Source of the DNA: an uncultured Acidimicrobiia bacterium
GTDB taxonomy: Bacteria; Actinomycetota; Acidimicrobiia; Spongiisociales; Spongiisociaceae
Length of the DNA stretch: 64,000 nucleotides
Reading direction: 5' to 3'
Assembly (NCBI GenBank): GCA_958295745.1
Contig: OY282370.1
Span: forward strand, 930,001-994,000
Below the pieces are notes generated by a model. That model had not been told where the DNA came from. It ran no database searches and saw only the letters and a list, made by a program, of their open reading frames with translations. Below, piece by piece: positions 28,825 through 38,848 of the stretch. The position numbers were made by a program, and so were the translations under genes. The first letter of the stretch is position 1, and every line of letters starts with the position of its first letter.

Positions 28825-30327
28825 TCACGGGGCGTCGCCTTCGCCCTCCAGGGTGATCAAATGGCCCAGCTTGGCGGCTTTGGTGCGCAGGTATCTGCGG
28901 TTGTGATGGTTCTCGCCCGCCAACAAGGGCACCCGCTCCACTATCTGCAGCCCGCCGCCCTCGATGCCGGCCCGCTTGGCGGGGTTGTTGGTCAGAAGCC
29001 GTATCGAAGCAACCCCCAGATCGGCCAGTATCTGCGCCCCCGCCCCGTAGTCGCGGTCGTCCTCCGGAAACCCCAGGTCGAGGTTGGCCTCCACCGTGTC
29101 CCGGCCGCGCTCCTGCAAGGCGTATGCGGCCAGCTTGTGCATCAAACCGATCCCCCGGCCCTCGTGGCCCCTCATATAGAGGACCACACCGCGGCCCTCC
29201 TCGGCGATCCGCCGGAGCGCCTCGTCCAGCTGGAAGCCGCAGTCGCAGCGCAGGCTGGCGAAGACGTCACCGGTCAGGCATTCGGAGTGGACCCGCACCA
29301 ACACGTCCGGCGTCCCGGCCACCTCGCCCATCACCAGGGCGACGTGTTGGCGGCCGTCCGCCGAGGATTCGTAGCCTACGGCTCGAAATCTGCCGTATCT
29401 GGTGGGGATGGCGGCCTCGGCGCCCCGCCGCACCCCTTCCCGCCGCACCCCTTCCCGCCTCGGCCCGGACGCCGAGCACAGGTCAATCCGGTAGTGCGAA
29501 CCCACCGCCCGGGTGTCCAGAAGGCGGTATCCATCGCCCTGCATGAACCGATACTCGGGCGCCGGGAGCGCGGAGTAGACGGTGACCGCATCTATCAGGC
29601 GCCCCATACGGGGCAGGGCGGCCGGCTGCTCGCCCCGCACCCCCAGGTAGAGATGACCTCGGTCGGCCAGCTCCGCCAGCCGGACCCGCCCCGCCGGACC
29701 GTTCCCTCCCGGGGCGGTCAGGTCGAGGTCGGTGACCATCCGGTCGAAGTCCTCACAGAGTGCCTCCAGATCGTCCCGGACGGCGCGGTCCGCGCGGTCC
29801 AGTCCGTTGGTGACAACCATCCGCACGAAGGGGCGTCCGGTGCGGCGGTGGTGGTGGTACCCGGGGTCGAGGTCTACCGCTTCCCTCTCCATCAACCCGA
29901 CCGAGGTCTCGATCCCCGCCTCTTCGAGTATCTCCAGACCTCTCCCCCGCACCCGCCGATCCGGATCGGGGGTGGCCGCCACCACCCTGGCCACCCCGGC
30001 GGCAACCAACATCTGGGCGCAGGGCGGGGTCCGGCCGTAGTGCGAACAAGGTTCGAGAGAAACGACCGCGGTGCCGCCCGGAGCGGACCCGCCAGCCCGC
30101 CGCAGGGCTTCCTGCTCGGCGTGCTCGCCGCCGACCCCCCGATGGGCGCCCTCCCCCGCCACCTGCCCGTCGGCGCCGACGATGACACAACCCACTCGGG
30201 GGTTGGGGTGGGTGCGGTGGGGGCGGGCCAGCTCGATGGCCCGGATCATCCAGCGGCGTTCGTCCTCCGACCAGCCCCGGCGCCCATCCGGGCCCGCGAT
30301 TTCCGGGCCCGCGATTTCCGGACTCAT
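28825..30327 (-). CDS. Riboflavin biosynthesis fusion: RibD deaminase domain plus GTP cyclohydrolase II (RibA)
   Basis: 500 residues. Residues about 20-150 are the RibD-type deaminase with the zinc motif HAEQEAL and [11 protein letters not shown]. Residues about 300-490 are GTP cyclohydrolase [22 protein letters not shown] with the zinc cysteines, [16 protein letters not shown] and [12 protein letters not shown]. Between them about 140 residues keep a trace of RibD reductase ([14 protein letters not shown]) but not its NADPH-binding core. It would thus do the first and second steps of the pathway. The start ATG 30327 overlaps the rpe stop (ATGA). Two short in-frame duplications occur (PEIAG twice near the start; RREGV twice near 29430-29460). 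Confidence 0.88.
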   Translation of the reverse strand: MSPEIAGPEIAGPDGRRGWSEDERRWMIRAIELARPHRTHPNPRVGCVIVGADGQVAGEGAHRGVGGEHAEQEALRRAGGSAPGGTAVVSLEPCSHYGRTPPCAQMLVAAGVARVVAATPDPDRRVRGRGLEILEEAGIETSVGLMEREAVDLDPGYHHHRRTGRPFVRMVVTNGLDRADRAVRDDLEALCEDFDRMVTDLDLTAPGGNGPAGRVRLAELADRGHLYLGVRGEQPAALPRMGRLIDAVTVYSALPAPEYRFMQGDGYRLLDTRAVGSHYRIDLCSASGPRREGVRREGVRRGAEAAIPTRYGRFRAVGYESSADGRQHVALVMGEVAGTPDVLVRVHSECLTGDVFASLRCDCGFQLDEALRRIAEEGRGVVLYMRGHEGRGIGLMHKLAAYALQERGRDTVEANLDLGFPEDDRDYGAGAQILADLGVASIRLLTNNPAKRAGIEGGGLQIVERVPLLAGENHHNRRYLRTKAAKLGHLITLEGEGDAP

Positions 30328-31016
30328 GATCGGCCTCCCGGCCCCGGCCACTCTTCGGGCGCCGCAGCCTTCCTCAAATGGGCGATGGCCGCCGCCGGAT
30401 CCGGCCGCCGGAAGACGGCGGTTCCCGCCACGAACAGATCGGCCCCGGCGCGGCGGGCCGCGCCTATGGTGTCCGGGCCGATCCCGCCGTCGATCTGCAA
30501 GTCGCATTCCAGGCCCCGGCGGTCGATGGCGCGGCGGGCCGCCTCCACCTTGCCGAGCACCGAGGAGATGAACTCCTGGCCGCCGAATCCCGGCTCCACG
30601 GACATCACCAGCACCAGGTCGCACAGCTCCAGGTAGGGATCCATGGCCTCGTAGGAGGTGCCGGGGTTGATCACCACCCCGAAACCGAGGCCTGCCTCCC
30701 GGGCCGACCGGGCCGCCGGAGCAGGGTCGGGCACCGCCTCGAGGTGAACGGTTACGCTGTCGGCCCCGGCGGCGCGCATATCTTCGAGGAAGGCCTCCGG
30801 ATTGGCGGTCATCAGGTGGCAGTCGAACGGCAGGCCCGAAACCGCCCGCAACGATCGGATCACCGGGATGCCCAACGAGATGTTGGGAACGAAGTGGCCG
30901 TCCATGACATCGATATGGAGCATGTCGAGATGGGACTCCACCCTGGAAACCTCCTCACCGAGGCGGGCGAAGTCGGCTGCCAGGATCGAGGCGGCGATGC
31001 GGACCGGTTTGATCAC
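30324..31016 (-). CDS. rpe: Ribulose-phosphate 3-epimerase
   Basis: Interconverts ribulose-5-P and xylulose-5-P. 230-residue TIM barrel with [13 protein letters not shown], the metal-binding [39 protein letters not shown] and [11 protein letters not shown]. The start is GTG 31016 ([12 protein letters not shown]). The longer frame adds 19 residues of non-family sequence. Overlaps ribD-ribA by four bases. In other actinobacteria rsmB-rpe-ribD are adjacent, while here a restriction-modification operon separates rsmB from rpe. Confidence 0.96.
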   Translation of the reverse strand: MIKPVRIAASILAADFARLGEEVSRVESHLDMLHIDVMDGHFVPNISLGIPVIRSLRAVSGLPFDCHLMTANPEAFLEDMRAAGADSVTVHLEAVPDPAPAARSAREAGLGFGVVINPGTSYEAMDPYLELCDLVLVMSVEPGFGGQEFISSVLGKVEAARRAIDRRGLECDLQIDGGIGPDTIGAARRAGADLFVAGTAVFRRPDPAAAIAHLRKAAAPEEWPGPGGRS

Positions 31017-31116
31017 GCCCGCAGGGTACCTTCCAATGCAAACCTCAGGCAATATGCCCGAAGATAAAACCAAGCTAATAGAGTCGGACGAATACTACGA
31101 CCGGCCCTAGGTCTTC

Positions 31117-34100
31117 TCATTGCTGTTCTGACGGTAAGAAGCTATTTACTTGCAGAATGTATTCTAGATAGTCATAGCTATCGTTGCGTTTTGGGAACAG
31201 TATATGCTTTTGTTTGAACATCTCCTGAGTCCAGTTACCATCGTCATAATTCCGGTACAGATCATCATACGGCGTGGTCGAAACAATGTAGGAGTCAAGT
31301 TGTATATGACCAAAACCAGGAGAGCGCCTTGCTAAATCGTGTGCTAGTTCTGGTAATCTTTCATGTAGCTGCGCCTTCAGATCATATTGGTAAGCACGTG
31401 AATGAAGCATACCGTGAGGCTCCACAAATACGATACGCTGGCGATCGCCTTGTTTCATCCATAGAATAAAATCTGGGTAGAAGTTGCTACTAGCAAAAAA
31501 ACCTATTCCTTTACCTTTGCTCTGGTTGCGAAGAAGAAACAGGTCAATATTAGTGAGTCCTTTATCTCTTTCTTCTTCCCAATAATTTTTCAGGTCTACT
31601 ACAAATTGATACTCGCCTTTATTTAGACCTGGAGGTGAAATATCTACTTTATCACCTTCGTCTCGATTAACCAGTAGAGGTTGATAAAGATGCCGGTCAA
31701 AGTAGATAAACAGCTTTCCTATATTACGGTGCAAATCATTGCAGTCCTCCATCAATTGTTGTATTTCCTGACGAAGGTTAGTTTCGTGGATCGGAATTTT
31801 GACAAAGTAACGGCCTGGCTCATCATCACTAGCATTAAAACGAAAGTTAGGATCCTTTTCATCTAGCTCTGAGTATATCATATTATTTGCTTCCCATTTG
31901 CGCTGATAGTGGCGATAGAAGGCGTCGGAGTATCGACACAAAATGTTGACTGTTGTTTCTTGGAGCCGTTTCCAATCGTACAGGCTATGAGGATTTACCA
32001 ATGTTTCTTCAGCGACTAAGCTATACACCGCAGGTTGATCAGTGATAATCTTCTTCAATTCCTTCTGCCTTATCACGAGATTACCAAACCCCTTGTCATC
32101 TTTATATCTTAGCAATGCGATATAAGCGGCATCCCAGTCGATAATATCCAAGCTATCGGGTGGAATACACAACTCTTGACCAGAGTGAGTGGTGGTCTCG
32201 ACTATATTGTCGTCGTCGGTGCTCGACATTTCCTGCATCCTCGTTGACATCGATACAGACACCGGATTCACACTATTGTCATAGCTAAGTATAACTTGTG
32301 CCTGATCGGCCTTTTGATATTCCTGTCCTTCATGTATCCGAGGAACCACCAGTCCCTTACCTAAGAACACTCGGCTGGGCAAGATAGTTAACTCTCGCTC
32401 TATCTTTTCATCAAGATCAATTCCTTCATCTTCTAGATAGGCGCGGAATTGTGCCATATAGTCAGCGTGAACAGCAAAAATATTCAGGGTCTCCAGCAAC
32501 CGAATATTAGGAGGATGTGACCCAGCTAACACGGTACTTCGCTTAAGTGACATCTCGCGTCCCTTAAGTCGAATACCACGTCCGAATAATTGAATTATCT
32601 GTGAACCTTCACCTCGACCTACATTAAGCAGTCCCATGTTGGACACCCGCCACGAGTTCCAACCTTCAATAAACTTGCGAGCTCCGATCAGTACTTGAAT
32701 AGGTTTGAGATCATCTCTTTCATTGTTTATCCGGTCAAACAAAGAATCGGTAAAAGCATCTTCTTCAACGAGAATACCAACGCTATCATTATCGACCAGC
32801 TTTCGAAACTCAGAAACATCTCCGATATATATAACGCCAAAATAGTCATCAGATCCAACCGCTTTGAGACCAAGTTCTCCAGAGTTGCCGCGCAAAACAA
32901 ATAATTGCAAGCCCCCTTGAGATGGGGTGTGCATAACCGTATTCAGAATGTTTCGGTAGATGTAGTCCGGCCCTTTTTGACAACTACGTAGGTATGCGAA
33001 TTGTTCAGATAATTTATCTAACCAATCAAAGTGCGATAAATTGTCCCTTTCCAATATCCTACGAATACCTTCCTTGGCCCAATCAGGTTCCGATAATACT
33101 CTATGTAAAAAGCGGACTACCGTCAATATATCGCTTCGTTTGTGACCTCTCCGGACATATACAGCCTTGACCCTACCACCGACGAATGTCCACAGCGGGC
33201 GCTCCAATCTATATGGACGAAGTGCTTCGTTCCTTTCATCAAAAACTAGCTGTTGCTCATAAAAAGAAAGCAAGTTAGTCAGCAACAATAAATCAACATC
33301 TTCCATTATCTCTGGCTGCAGATTGACTATACGAAAATCCTTACCATAGCCATCGCTATAAAAATGACTGTAGGAATAATCAAACGCTATTGCCTTACCA
33401 TATTCTTTGAGCAGATCATCCTTGTCAGCAGCGGCAAGAGCCTGCCCAAAAGTGGCACTGTATTCAAAGGTAAATCCTGTCGTGCCGAGAGCATCACGCA
33501 TCTCTCGCCAGGCATTACCACCCGCACCCTTATGACCTTCGTCAACAAATATAAGATTGTTACCCTCAAAGGCTTCCACCGGTACTCGGACCCCGCCGCC
33601 TCTCTTTTCTTCCACTAGTTTTGTGATTTCAGTGATTTGCACCTGACTAGTTGCCTGAAACAAGCTAGTACTTTCATCTAGATTGAATCGGATAGCAGGA
33701 ATATTAGATATCCGCAATTCTTCAAGATGCTGCTGACTCAAATCTTCATTGGGTGTAATTAATAGAATGTTGTCCAGTGGTTGCCCGTATCGTTGGTTGT
33801 AGTGAAGAAACTGATAATAGTTCAGGTGTAGCAATAATGTCTTGCCGCTCCCCGTCGCCATCCAGAATGCTAATTTTTTCAAGTCTGAATCCAAAAGGGC
33901 TGTATACCTCTTGTCGGGGTGGTTATTGATATTGTGTTGAACTATGAATTTATTTATATCAGCGAGCAGTCCGCCAGAGTTTTGATGATATCGTTCCAGG
34001 TATATTTCTGAATAGAGCGCTGCTAAATATTGGAAATATCGAAGGGTAAGTGGCCATGTCCTTCCATAATTCATCCTCTGTAGGTGCTGATAAATATTGT

Positions 34101-34338
34101 GGTCATATACCTTCAGATTATCCTTAGTTATCCCGTTAAATTTGCCGGAGCGGGTAATCAGATGGTCACATATCATACTGACTCCACCAGGACTGAACCC
34201 TTCATCTATATCCTTGACGTCGGTCAACAGATCCTTAGTACCACGATATCCCAGCAAGTGATGCAACCAAGCCAGCAACGACATCTGCCGCCCTAAATTG
34301 ATATGGCCTGGAAGTTTTGAACGGGCGGTACGAGGCAT
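31117..34338 (-). CDS. Type III-like restriction enzyme Res (DEAD/DEAH helicase-nuclease)
   Basis: 1073 residues. The superfamily 2 helicase core has Walker A ATGSGKT near residue 160, LLITPNEDLSQQH, DEGHKG near 266, FSATFG-like EYSATFG near 295, and motif VI region IIQLFGRGIRLKGR near 590. The C-terminus has a PD-(D/E)xK-like nuclease site, PDFILWMKQGDRQRIVFVEPHG near 958-980, in which the usual Lys is His. It needs the Mod protein encoded 24 bases upstream. Strongly AT-rich with many rare-looking codons (ATA, TTA, AGA) compared with the chromosome, indicating transfer. Assigned as Res from domain order and its mod neighbour. Confidence 0.9.
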   Translation of the reverse strand: MPRTARSKLPGHINLGRQMSLLAWLHHLLGYRGTKDLLTDVKDIDEGFSPGGVSMICDHLITRSGKFNGITKDNLKVYDHNIYQHLQRMNYGRTWPLTLRYFQYLAALYSEIYLERYHQNSGGLLADINKFIVQHNINNHPDKRYTALLDSDLKKLAFWMATGSGKTLLLHLNYYQFLHYNQRYGQPLDNILLITPNEDLSQQHLEELRISNIPAIRFNLDESTSLFQATSQVQITEITKLVEEKRGGGVRVPVEAFEGNNLIFVDEGHKGAGGNAWREMRDALGTTGFTFEYSATFGQALAAADKDDLLKEYGKAIAFDYSYSHFYSDGYGKDFRIVNLQPEIMEDVDLLLLTNLLSFYEQQLVFDERNEALRPYRLERPLWTFVGGRVKAVYVRRGHKRSDILTVVRFLHRVLSEPDWAKEGIRRILERDNLSHFDWLDKLSEQFAYLRSCQKGPDYIYRNILNTVMHTPSQGGLQLFVLRGNSGELGLKAVGSDDYFGVIYIGDVSEFRKLVDNDSVGILVEEDAFTDSLFDRINNERDDLKPIQVLIGARKFIEGWNSWRVSNMGLLNVGRGEGSQIIQLFGRGIRLKGREMSLKRSTVLAGSHPPNIRLLETLNIFAVHADYMAQFRAYLEDEGIDLDEKIERELTILPSRVFLGKGLVVPRIHEGQEYQKADQAQVILSYDNSVNPVSVSMSTRMQEMSSTDDDNIVETTTHSGQELCIPPDSLDIIDWDAAYIALLRYKDDKGFGNLVIRQKELKKIITDQPAVYSLVAEETLVNPHSLYDWKRLQETTVNILCRYSDAFYRHYQRKWEANNMIYSELDEKDPNFRFNASDDEPGRYFVKIPIHETNLRQEIQQLMEDCNDLHRNIGKLFIYFDRHLYQPLLVNRDEGDKVDISPPGLNKGEYQFVVDLKNYWEEERDKGLTNIDLFLLRNQSKGKGIGFFASSNFYPDFILWMKQGDRQRIVFVEPHGMLHSRAYQYDLKAQLHERLPELAHDLARRSPGFGHIQLDSYIVSTTPYDDLYRNYDDGNWTQEMFKQKHILFPKRNDSYDYLEYILQVNSFLPSEQQ

Positions 34339-34362
34339 ATCTATGGATTCCAGATAGGCGAA

Positions 34363-37300
34363 TCAATCATTGGCCTGAGCAAACATACGCGTCTTGAAAA
34401 TCGGTTCGATAGATTTTGCGCCTGGGAGGCAGGAACCGCCATTGATATACACCGTGTCGGTTCCTGCAGTCATTCTATTGTTTGTGATAAATAGACGGTC
34501 TCGGGCATAATCATCCTGATTCCAGCTGTCAGTTTCACGCCAGATCACCGCCACTCGATGGCCTGGGTGATCCACTGCTTCTCCTCGATACACCAAATAG
34601 CGTCGATCCTCATCATAATAAGCTTGCCGTGTGTAGACCTTCAGCCCTAATAACCAGTTGAACGTCTCCGGTAGATCAACTTTTCGCTTAAGACTTTTCC
34701 CGTTGACATGTGCCTGTATATAGTAAGAAAAGGGACGAGACATTTCACAAACATTTGCCAAAGAAGTACTAGCTCTGGTCTCCCAATTGAGCATATATTT
34801 TATTAGGTATTCATCGCCAAAACGTTCCTCTAGTCTCTGCTGTTCAACGGCCGCATCAAACTTGATACTGTCCAACGAATCTTCGTAGGATTCCAACACC
34901 ATATACTTAATGACACGAGGCGAACGAGTAGCATCTTCACTTGTGATAGCACGATGAGGCAAACCGTTCTTCCAATCGGGAGTATAAGTTACTTTTTTAA
35001 TGCGCGGCAAAAGTACGGTATCAAAGTGATCACCCATTTCAATCAAAAGGAATCTTCGTCGTCCACCATCTTCACGATTCAAGTTAATAACGGCATGACC
35101 TGTAGTGCCAGAACCAGCGAAATAGTCAAGGACAAACGCATTTGGAGAACTATGTATGCAAGCATCTATACAGTCCCGGACTGTATAGATGGACTTAGGA
35201 TAAGAGAAAAGATTGCTTTCGCCAAAGATATTTTTGAGTAAATTGCTCCCATGTACACCAGCGTTGTATTTTGTGTCCGTCCAGTTGCTGAACAGGGGTC
35301 GGCGTCTCCCGCGCTGGTCGGTGATTAGATAAAGAGACCTGCCATTTTTACAAATCAACTCGTCGTTTTCAAGGCAACTAGCAACGCCTTTATAACTTCG
35401 ACGCCATACTCTTTCCGTCCCATCTCTACTGACAGGGTAGATACGGATCAAGCCTTCGCTAGTATAATCCAAGGGATAATTATCACCTTGGAGGGGTGGT
35501 GGTTCTACACCTATAACCTTAAACGAGTGAGGGTCTACTAAAACAGCATAAAAGCTATTTGGTCGCCCTACGCGTAAGTTGCTTTCCGCGGTACCAGTGC
35601 GGATAAAACCTATCTTTGATGTGCTATCCTCCTTGTGTGCACCAGCCAAAATCTTCTCACAGGCAGGGGTCATAAAGAGGGCATATTCGTGTGTGCTTGA
35701 CACATTTGAACCTGCTAAACCGCTACCAGCGGGGTGATGATTGACAACTACAGTATTCCTATCCCAATTCACGAATCTATGGTCCAGTAATTGTGATAGT
35801 CCTACCATCTCAGTATCATCAATGGCTACCACTAGGACAGCATCGTCGCTCATGATCGGCTGGGATGATGTGATGCGATCCGCCATGAGTGTTAACCAGG
35901 ATGAGTGCTTGTAACCGTTTTTGTATATAATTTCTGATGCTCTAGTATTATATGGAGGATCAATATATATACACTGTACTTTATTACGGTACCTTCTAGT
36001 CATCATAGTTAACGCTTGCCAATTGTCGCCTTTAATAAGTACCCCGTCGGTTATCTCGTCTATATTATCGAAAAAGGCTAACAAACGGTCGGTGATATAT
36101 TCGTTAAAATGCTTCGTATCTAACATCAAGGTAGGATGTTCTTCACAGAAGGTATCATGGCGGTCTTTGTGCTTAAAGCCGTACAGCTCACACCATTCTT
36201 CCCATTGTTGTTCATTAGAAATGATATCAGGGTATAAGGATTCGTCAACACAGGCTAATGATATACAGTATTCAGTTTTTATTATAAATTTACGCTTTTC
36301 CCACAGCATTTTTTGAAAGTCTTCTATTTGGGCTAGGAATTCAATGATCTGAGAGCCTATCGTTTTTATCAAGCGTATGATTTGGAAATCGGCCTGAACA
36401 GTTACCAAGCCAGCGGTGGCCAAATTGTCTAAGTTCAATACTTCATTTTTCAGGTAAAAATCTAGCTCTCGATTGAGGAAGGATTTTAAGTGCTTATGGA
36501 TGAAAAAGTCAGCCTTGTTGCGAGAGGTATATTTTCTCAGATGATGTTCTAGACGGCTGATAGATTCTCCTTTGGAGTTTTGCCGATGCTGACCAGTCAG
36601 CGCAAGAATAACATCAGGCTCTTCGGCCATTTGATGTTGTATGTTTTCAGTTGACTCTGTTATAATTTTTTCCTGCTGGTTACGATTACCGTAGATCAAT
36701 TTTTCTGCATCTATTATGGGGCGGTATTCAAAAGGTATTATTACGGTGCGGTCCTCGGATATATATTTCATTTTATGCATGATAGGAAGAAAGAACCGGC
36801 GATCTCCCTTTACATTGTCATGTTCAACATTGGCGTTATTCATTTGGAACTTTACCGTTACACCGTTAGGAGCTCTCCAATCGTAGTTATAAAAATATTC
36901 ATCTGTTTTAATGTAATACTGGTCGCTGTTAGCCCAGTGAAAATATACTTCTTCTCCATTATAAGGGATAACATAGCGCTGGTTACGAGAGTAGCGGCGC
37001 TTGGATATAAAATCTCCGTCCTGATAGTAGCGACTAAAGAAAGCATATAGATGATTATAAATACGGACTTCTGTGTCACTGTGAGAGCGGGCTCCAGTTT
37101 CTTTAACAGCCTTTTTGCATTCTAAATATCGTTTGCCTAGGGGAGTGGAATGCAAGTGCGGAACTAAGTTTCCATCGTTGTCGATAGCATCATCTCCCAG
37201 ATTTTCATTCACCTGGTATGTAGCCTCTTCTAAAGCGGCTACTGCGCTAGCTTGTTCAGACAAGTAATCGCTTTCAAGGGCTTCATAAACAGTAGCGGGA

Positions 37301-37464
37301 AGGCTGTCGTTGATGAACCTTAAAATGGTAGACCTCTTGTGATTCATAATGCGGTAGATACCAAAATCCAAGTCAGCTTCGTCAAACTGGAACAATTCTC
37401 TCAACAATGTCTGAAACTTGATGATATGGCTCCCCGCTGTGGTGTTGCCAGTTGTGCTGGTCAT
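34363..37464 (-). CDS. Type III-like DNA methyltransferase Mod
   Basis: 1033 residues. The amino-methyltransferase motif IV is IYIDPPYNTRASE near residue 505 and the SAM-binding motif I is DYFAGSGTTGHAVINLNRE near 783. That order, IV before I, is the beta class used by type III Mod proteins. The N-terminal 450 residues are long and unlike standard Mod. They may contact Res or DNA. I start at ATG 37464 (MTSTTGNTT), with AGGGACC upstream. A longer frame to 37563 would run over the promoter. AT-rich like res, with which it forms a two-gene operon. Confidence 0.92.
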   Translation of the reverse strand: MTSTTGNTTAGSHIIKFQTLLRELFQFDEADLDFGIYRIMNHKRSTILRFINDSLPATVYEALESDYLSEQASAVAALEEATYQVNENLGDDAIDNDGNLVPHLHSTPLGKRYLECKKAVKETGARSHSDTEVRIYNHLYAFFSRYYQDGDFISKRRYSRNQRYVIPYNGEEVYFHWANSDQYYIKTDEYFYNYDWRAPNGVTVKFQMNNANVEHDNVKGDRRFFLPIMHKMKYISEDRTVIIPFEYRPIIDAEKLIYGNRNQQEKIITESTENIQHQMAEEPDVILALTGQHRQNSKGESISRLEHHLRKYTSRNKADFFIHKHLKSFLNRELDFYLKNEVLNLDNLATAGLVTVQADFQIIRLIKTIGSQIIEFLAQIEDFQKMLWEKRKFIIKTEYCISLACVDESLYPDIISNEQQWEEWCELYGFKHKDRHDTFCEEHPTLMLDTKHFNEYITDRLLAFFDNIDEITDGVLIKGDNWQALTMMTRRYRNKVQCIYIDPPYNTRASEIIYKNGYKHSSWLTLMADRITSSQPIMSDDAVLVVAIDDTEMVGLSQLLDHRFVNWDRNTVVVNHHPAGSGLAGSNVSSTHEYALFMTPACEKILAGAHKEDSTSKIGFIRTGTAESNLRVGRPNSFYAVLVDPHSFKVIGVEPPPLQGDNYPLDYTSEGLIRIYPVSRDGTERVWRRSYKGVASCLENDELICKNGRSLYLITDQRGRRRPLFSNWTDTKYNAGVHGSNLLKNIFGESNLFSYPKSIYTVRDCIDACIHSSPNAFVLDYFAGSGTTGHAVINLNREDGGRRRFLLIEMGDHFDTVLLPRIKKVTYTPDWKNGLPHRAITSEDATRSPRVIKYMVLESYEDSLDSIKFDAAVEQQRLEERFGDEYLIKYMLNWETRASTSLANVCEMSRPFSYYIQAHVNGKSLKRKVDLPETFNWLLGLKVYTRQAYYDEDRRYLVYRGEAVDHPGHRVAVIWRETDSWNQDDYARDRLFITNNRMTAGTDTVYINGGSCLPGAKSIEPIFKTRMFAQAND

Positions 37465-37517
37465 GACAAGAGGTCCCTTAGTAGGCGGGTAACTGTAAAG
37501 CTTCCCGCGTTGACACG

Positions 37518-37550
37518 GGTCATTATGACCCTGCTGACCGCAGATGTCAA
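37518..37550 (-). promoter_or_regulatory. Promoter of mod-res with a palindrome over the -10
   Basis: On the minus strand TTGACA (37545-37550) and CATAAT (37522-37527) are 17 bases apart. The -10 lies inside the perfect palindrome GGGTCATTATGACCC (37518-37532). An outer pair GTTGACA/TGTCAAC (37509-37515, 37545-37551) also includes the -35. This looks like an operator, although no controller gene is visible nearby. Confidence 0.7.
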
Positions 37551-37648
37551 CAGATCGCAGCAACCGCCGCCTGCGAAGCTGGTCGTACTCGACAAGGCCG
37601 CCGAGGCCGGGTTCCGATTGCTCAGCGGGTTGCAGAGCGCCGCCTGAC

Positions 37649-38848
37649 CTACCGATCCAGCACCGAGATGAACATGCCGTCGGTGGCGGTCAGGTGAGGG
37701 CCTAGGAGCAGGCCGCCTTCCAGAGGCAGGCCGGGCAGGCCTTCCGGCGGGCGCCCTCCCATGCCGGCCACCGCCCCTGTGGTCTCGGCGGTGGTCACGG
37801 TGCACACCGCGTAGACCACCCGGCCGCCCGGGCGGACCATTCTCAGCGCCTCTTCCAGCAGGCGGGTCTGGAGGGCGGCCAGCCGGTCTCGCTCCTGCTG
37901 CGTAACCCGGAATTTGATCTCCGGGCGCCGCCGAAGGGTTCCGAGGCCTGTGCAGGGCGCATCCACCAGCACCTTGTCGAAGGAAGCGGGGCGGAAGGGC
38001 AGGCGGGCGCCGTCGGCCCGCACCCACCACCCCCCGAATCCCATGCGGGCGGTGCGCCGGGCGGCCCGCCGGATGCGGCCCTCGTGGATGTCCACCGCCG
38101 CCAGCCGGGCCGGCCCCATATCCCAGAGGGCCGTCGTCTTGCCGCCGGGGGCCGCCCCCACCTCCAGCACGTGGTCTTCGGGGCCGGCTTCCACCGCTTG
38201 CACCGCCGCCGCCGAGGCGGGGTCCTGCACCACGGCCCCGGGCGGAACCCGACCCTCCGGGTGCAGGTAGACGTCGGGCACTGCGGTCGGGGTGAGGCCG
38301 GGGGGCGGGGAGGCGCCGGCCCTCATGCGAAAAGCGACCGGGGCGTCCCGGTGGCCGGCCTCCATGAAGGCCCGGGCTGCTTCTTCTCCCCAGGTGGAGA
38401 CCAGATCGTCCACCACCCATTGCGGTAGGCCGTATATCCCGGCCAGGCTGGAGGGGGGATCGGGTTCCCCGCGCCGCTGCAGGTTCCTCACCAGGGCGTT
38501 GACGAACCCGGCGGCCCGGCCATACCCGCGGGCCCGGGCCGACTCGACCGCCGTGTCGGGAACGGCGTGGCCGGCGGCGCGCCCGAACAGGACCTCGTGG
38601 AAAGCCACCCGCAGGACATCCAACAGGCCGGCGTCGACGGCGGCGATCCCGCGATGCGACAACCCGTCCACAGCCCGATCCAACCTACCCAGATTACGAA
38701 GCGTCCCATACACGAGATGACGCACCAAGCGGGCGTCGTCCGGCGGAAGATCGATGCGACGCACAACCACATTGGACCAGGCGCCGTCCCGAACCACCCT
38801 TCCCACCAGCTCGGCAGCCGCCGCCCGAGCCGCCACCCCCTGCTTCAC
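37649..38848 (-). CDS. rsmB: 16S rRNA (cytosine-967-C5)-methyltransferase
   Basis: 399 residues. An N-terminal NusB-like helical domain (about 1-140) is followed by the SAM-dependent methyltransferase with VGAAPGGKTTALWDM near 225, DAPCTGLGTLRRRPEIKFR near 295 and the nucleophile in VVYAVCTVTTAE near 350. I start at GTG 38848, which overlaps the fmt stop (GTGA). The longer frame to 38944 is fmt in another frame. It is followed by the AT-rich restriction-modification operon instead of rpe. Confidence 0.95.
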   Translation of the reverse strand: MKQGVAARAAAAELVGRVVRDGAWSNVVVRRIDLPPDDARLVRHLVYGTLRNLGRLDRAVDGLSHRGIAAVDAGLLDVLRVAFHEVLFGRAAGHAVPDTAVESARARGYGRAAGFVNALVRNLQRRGEPDPPSSLAGIYGLPQWVVDDLVSTWGEEAARAFMEAGHRDAPVAFRMRAGASPPPGLTPTAVPDVYLHPEGRVPPGAVVQDPASAAAVQAVEAGPEDHVLEVGAAPGGKTTALWDMGPARLAAVDIHEGRIRRAARRTARMGFGGWWVRADGARLPFRPASFDKVLVDAPCTGLGTLRRRPEIKFRVTQQERDRLAALQTRLLEEALRMVRPGGRVVYAVCTVTTAETTGAVAGMGGRPPEGLPGLPLEGGLLLGPHLTATDGMFISVLDR

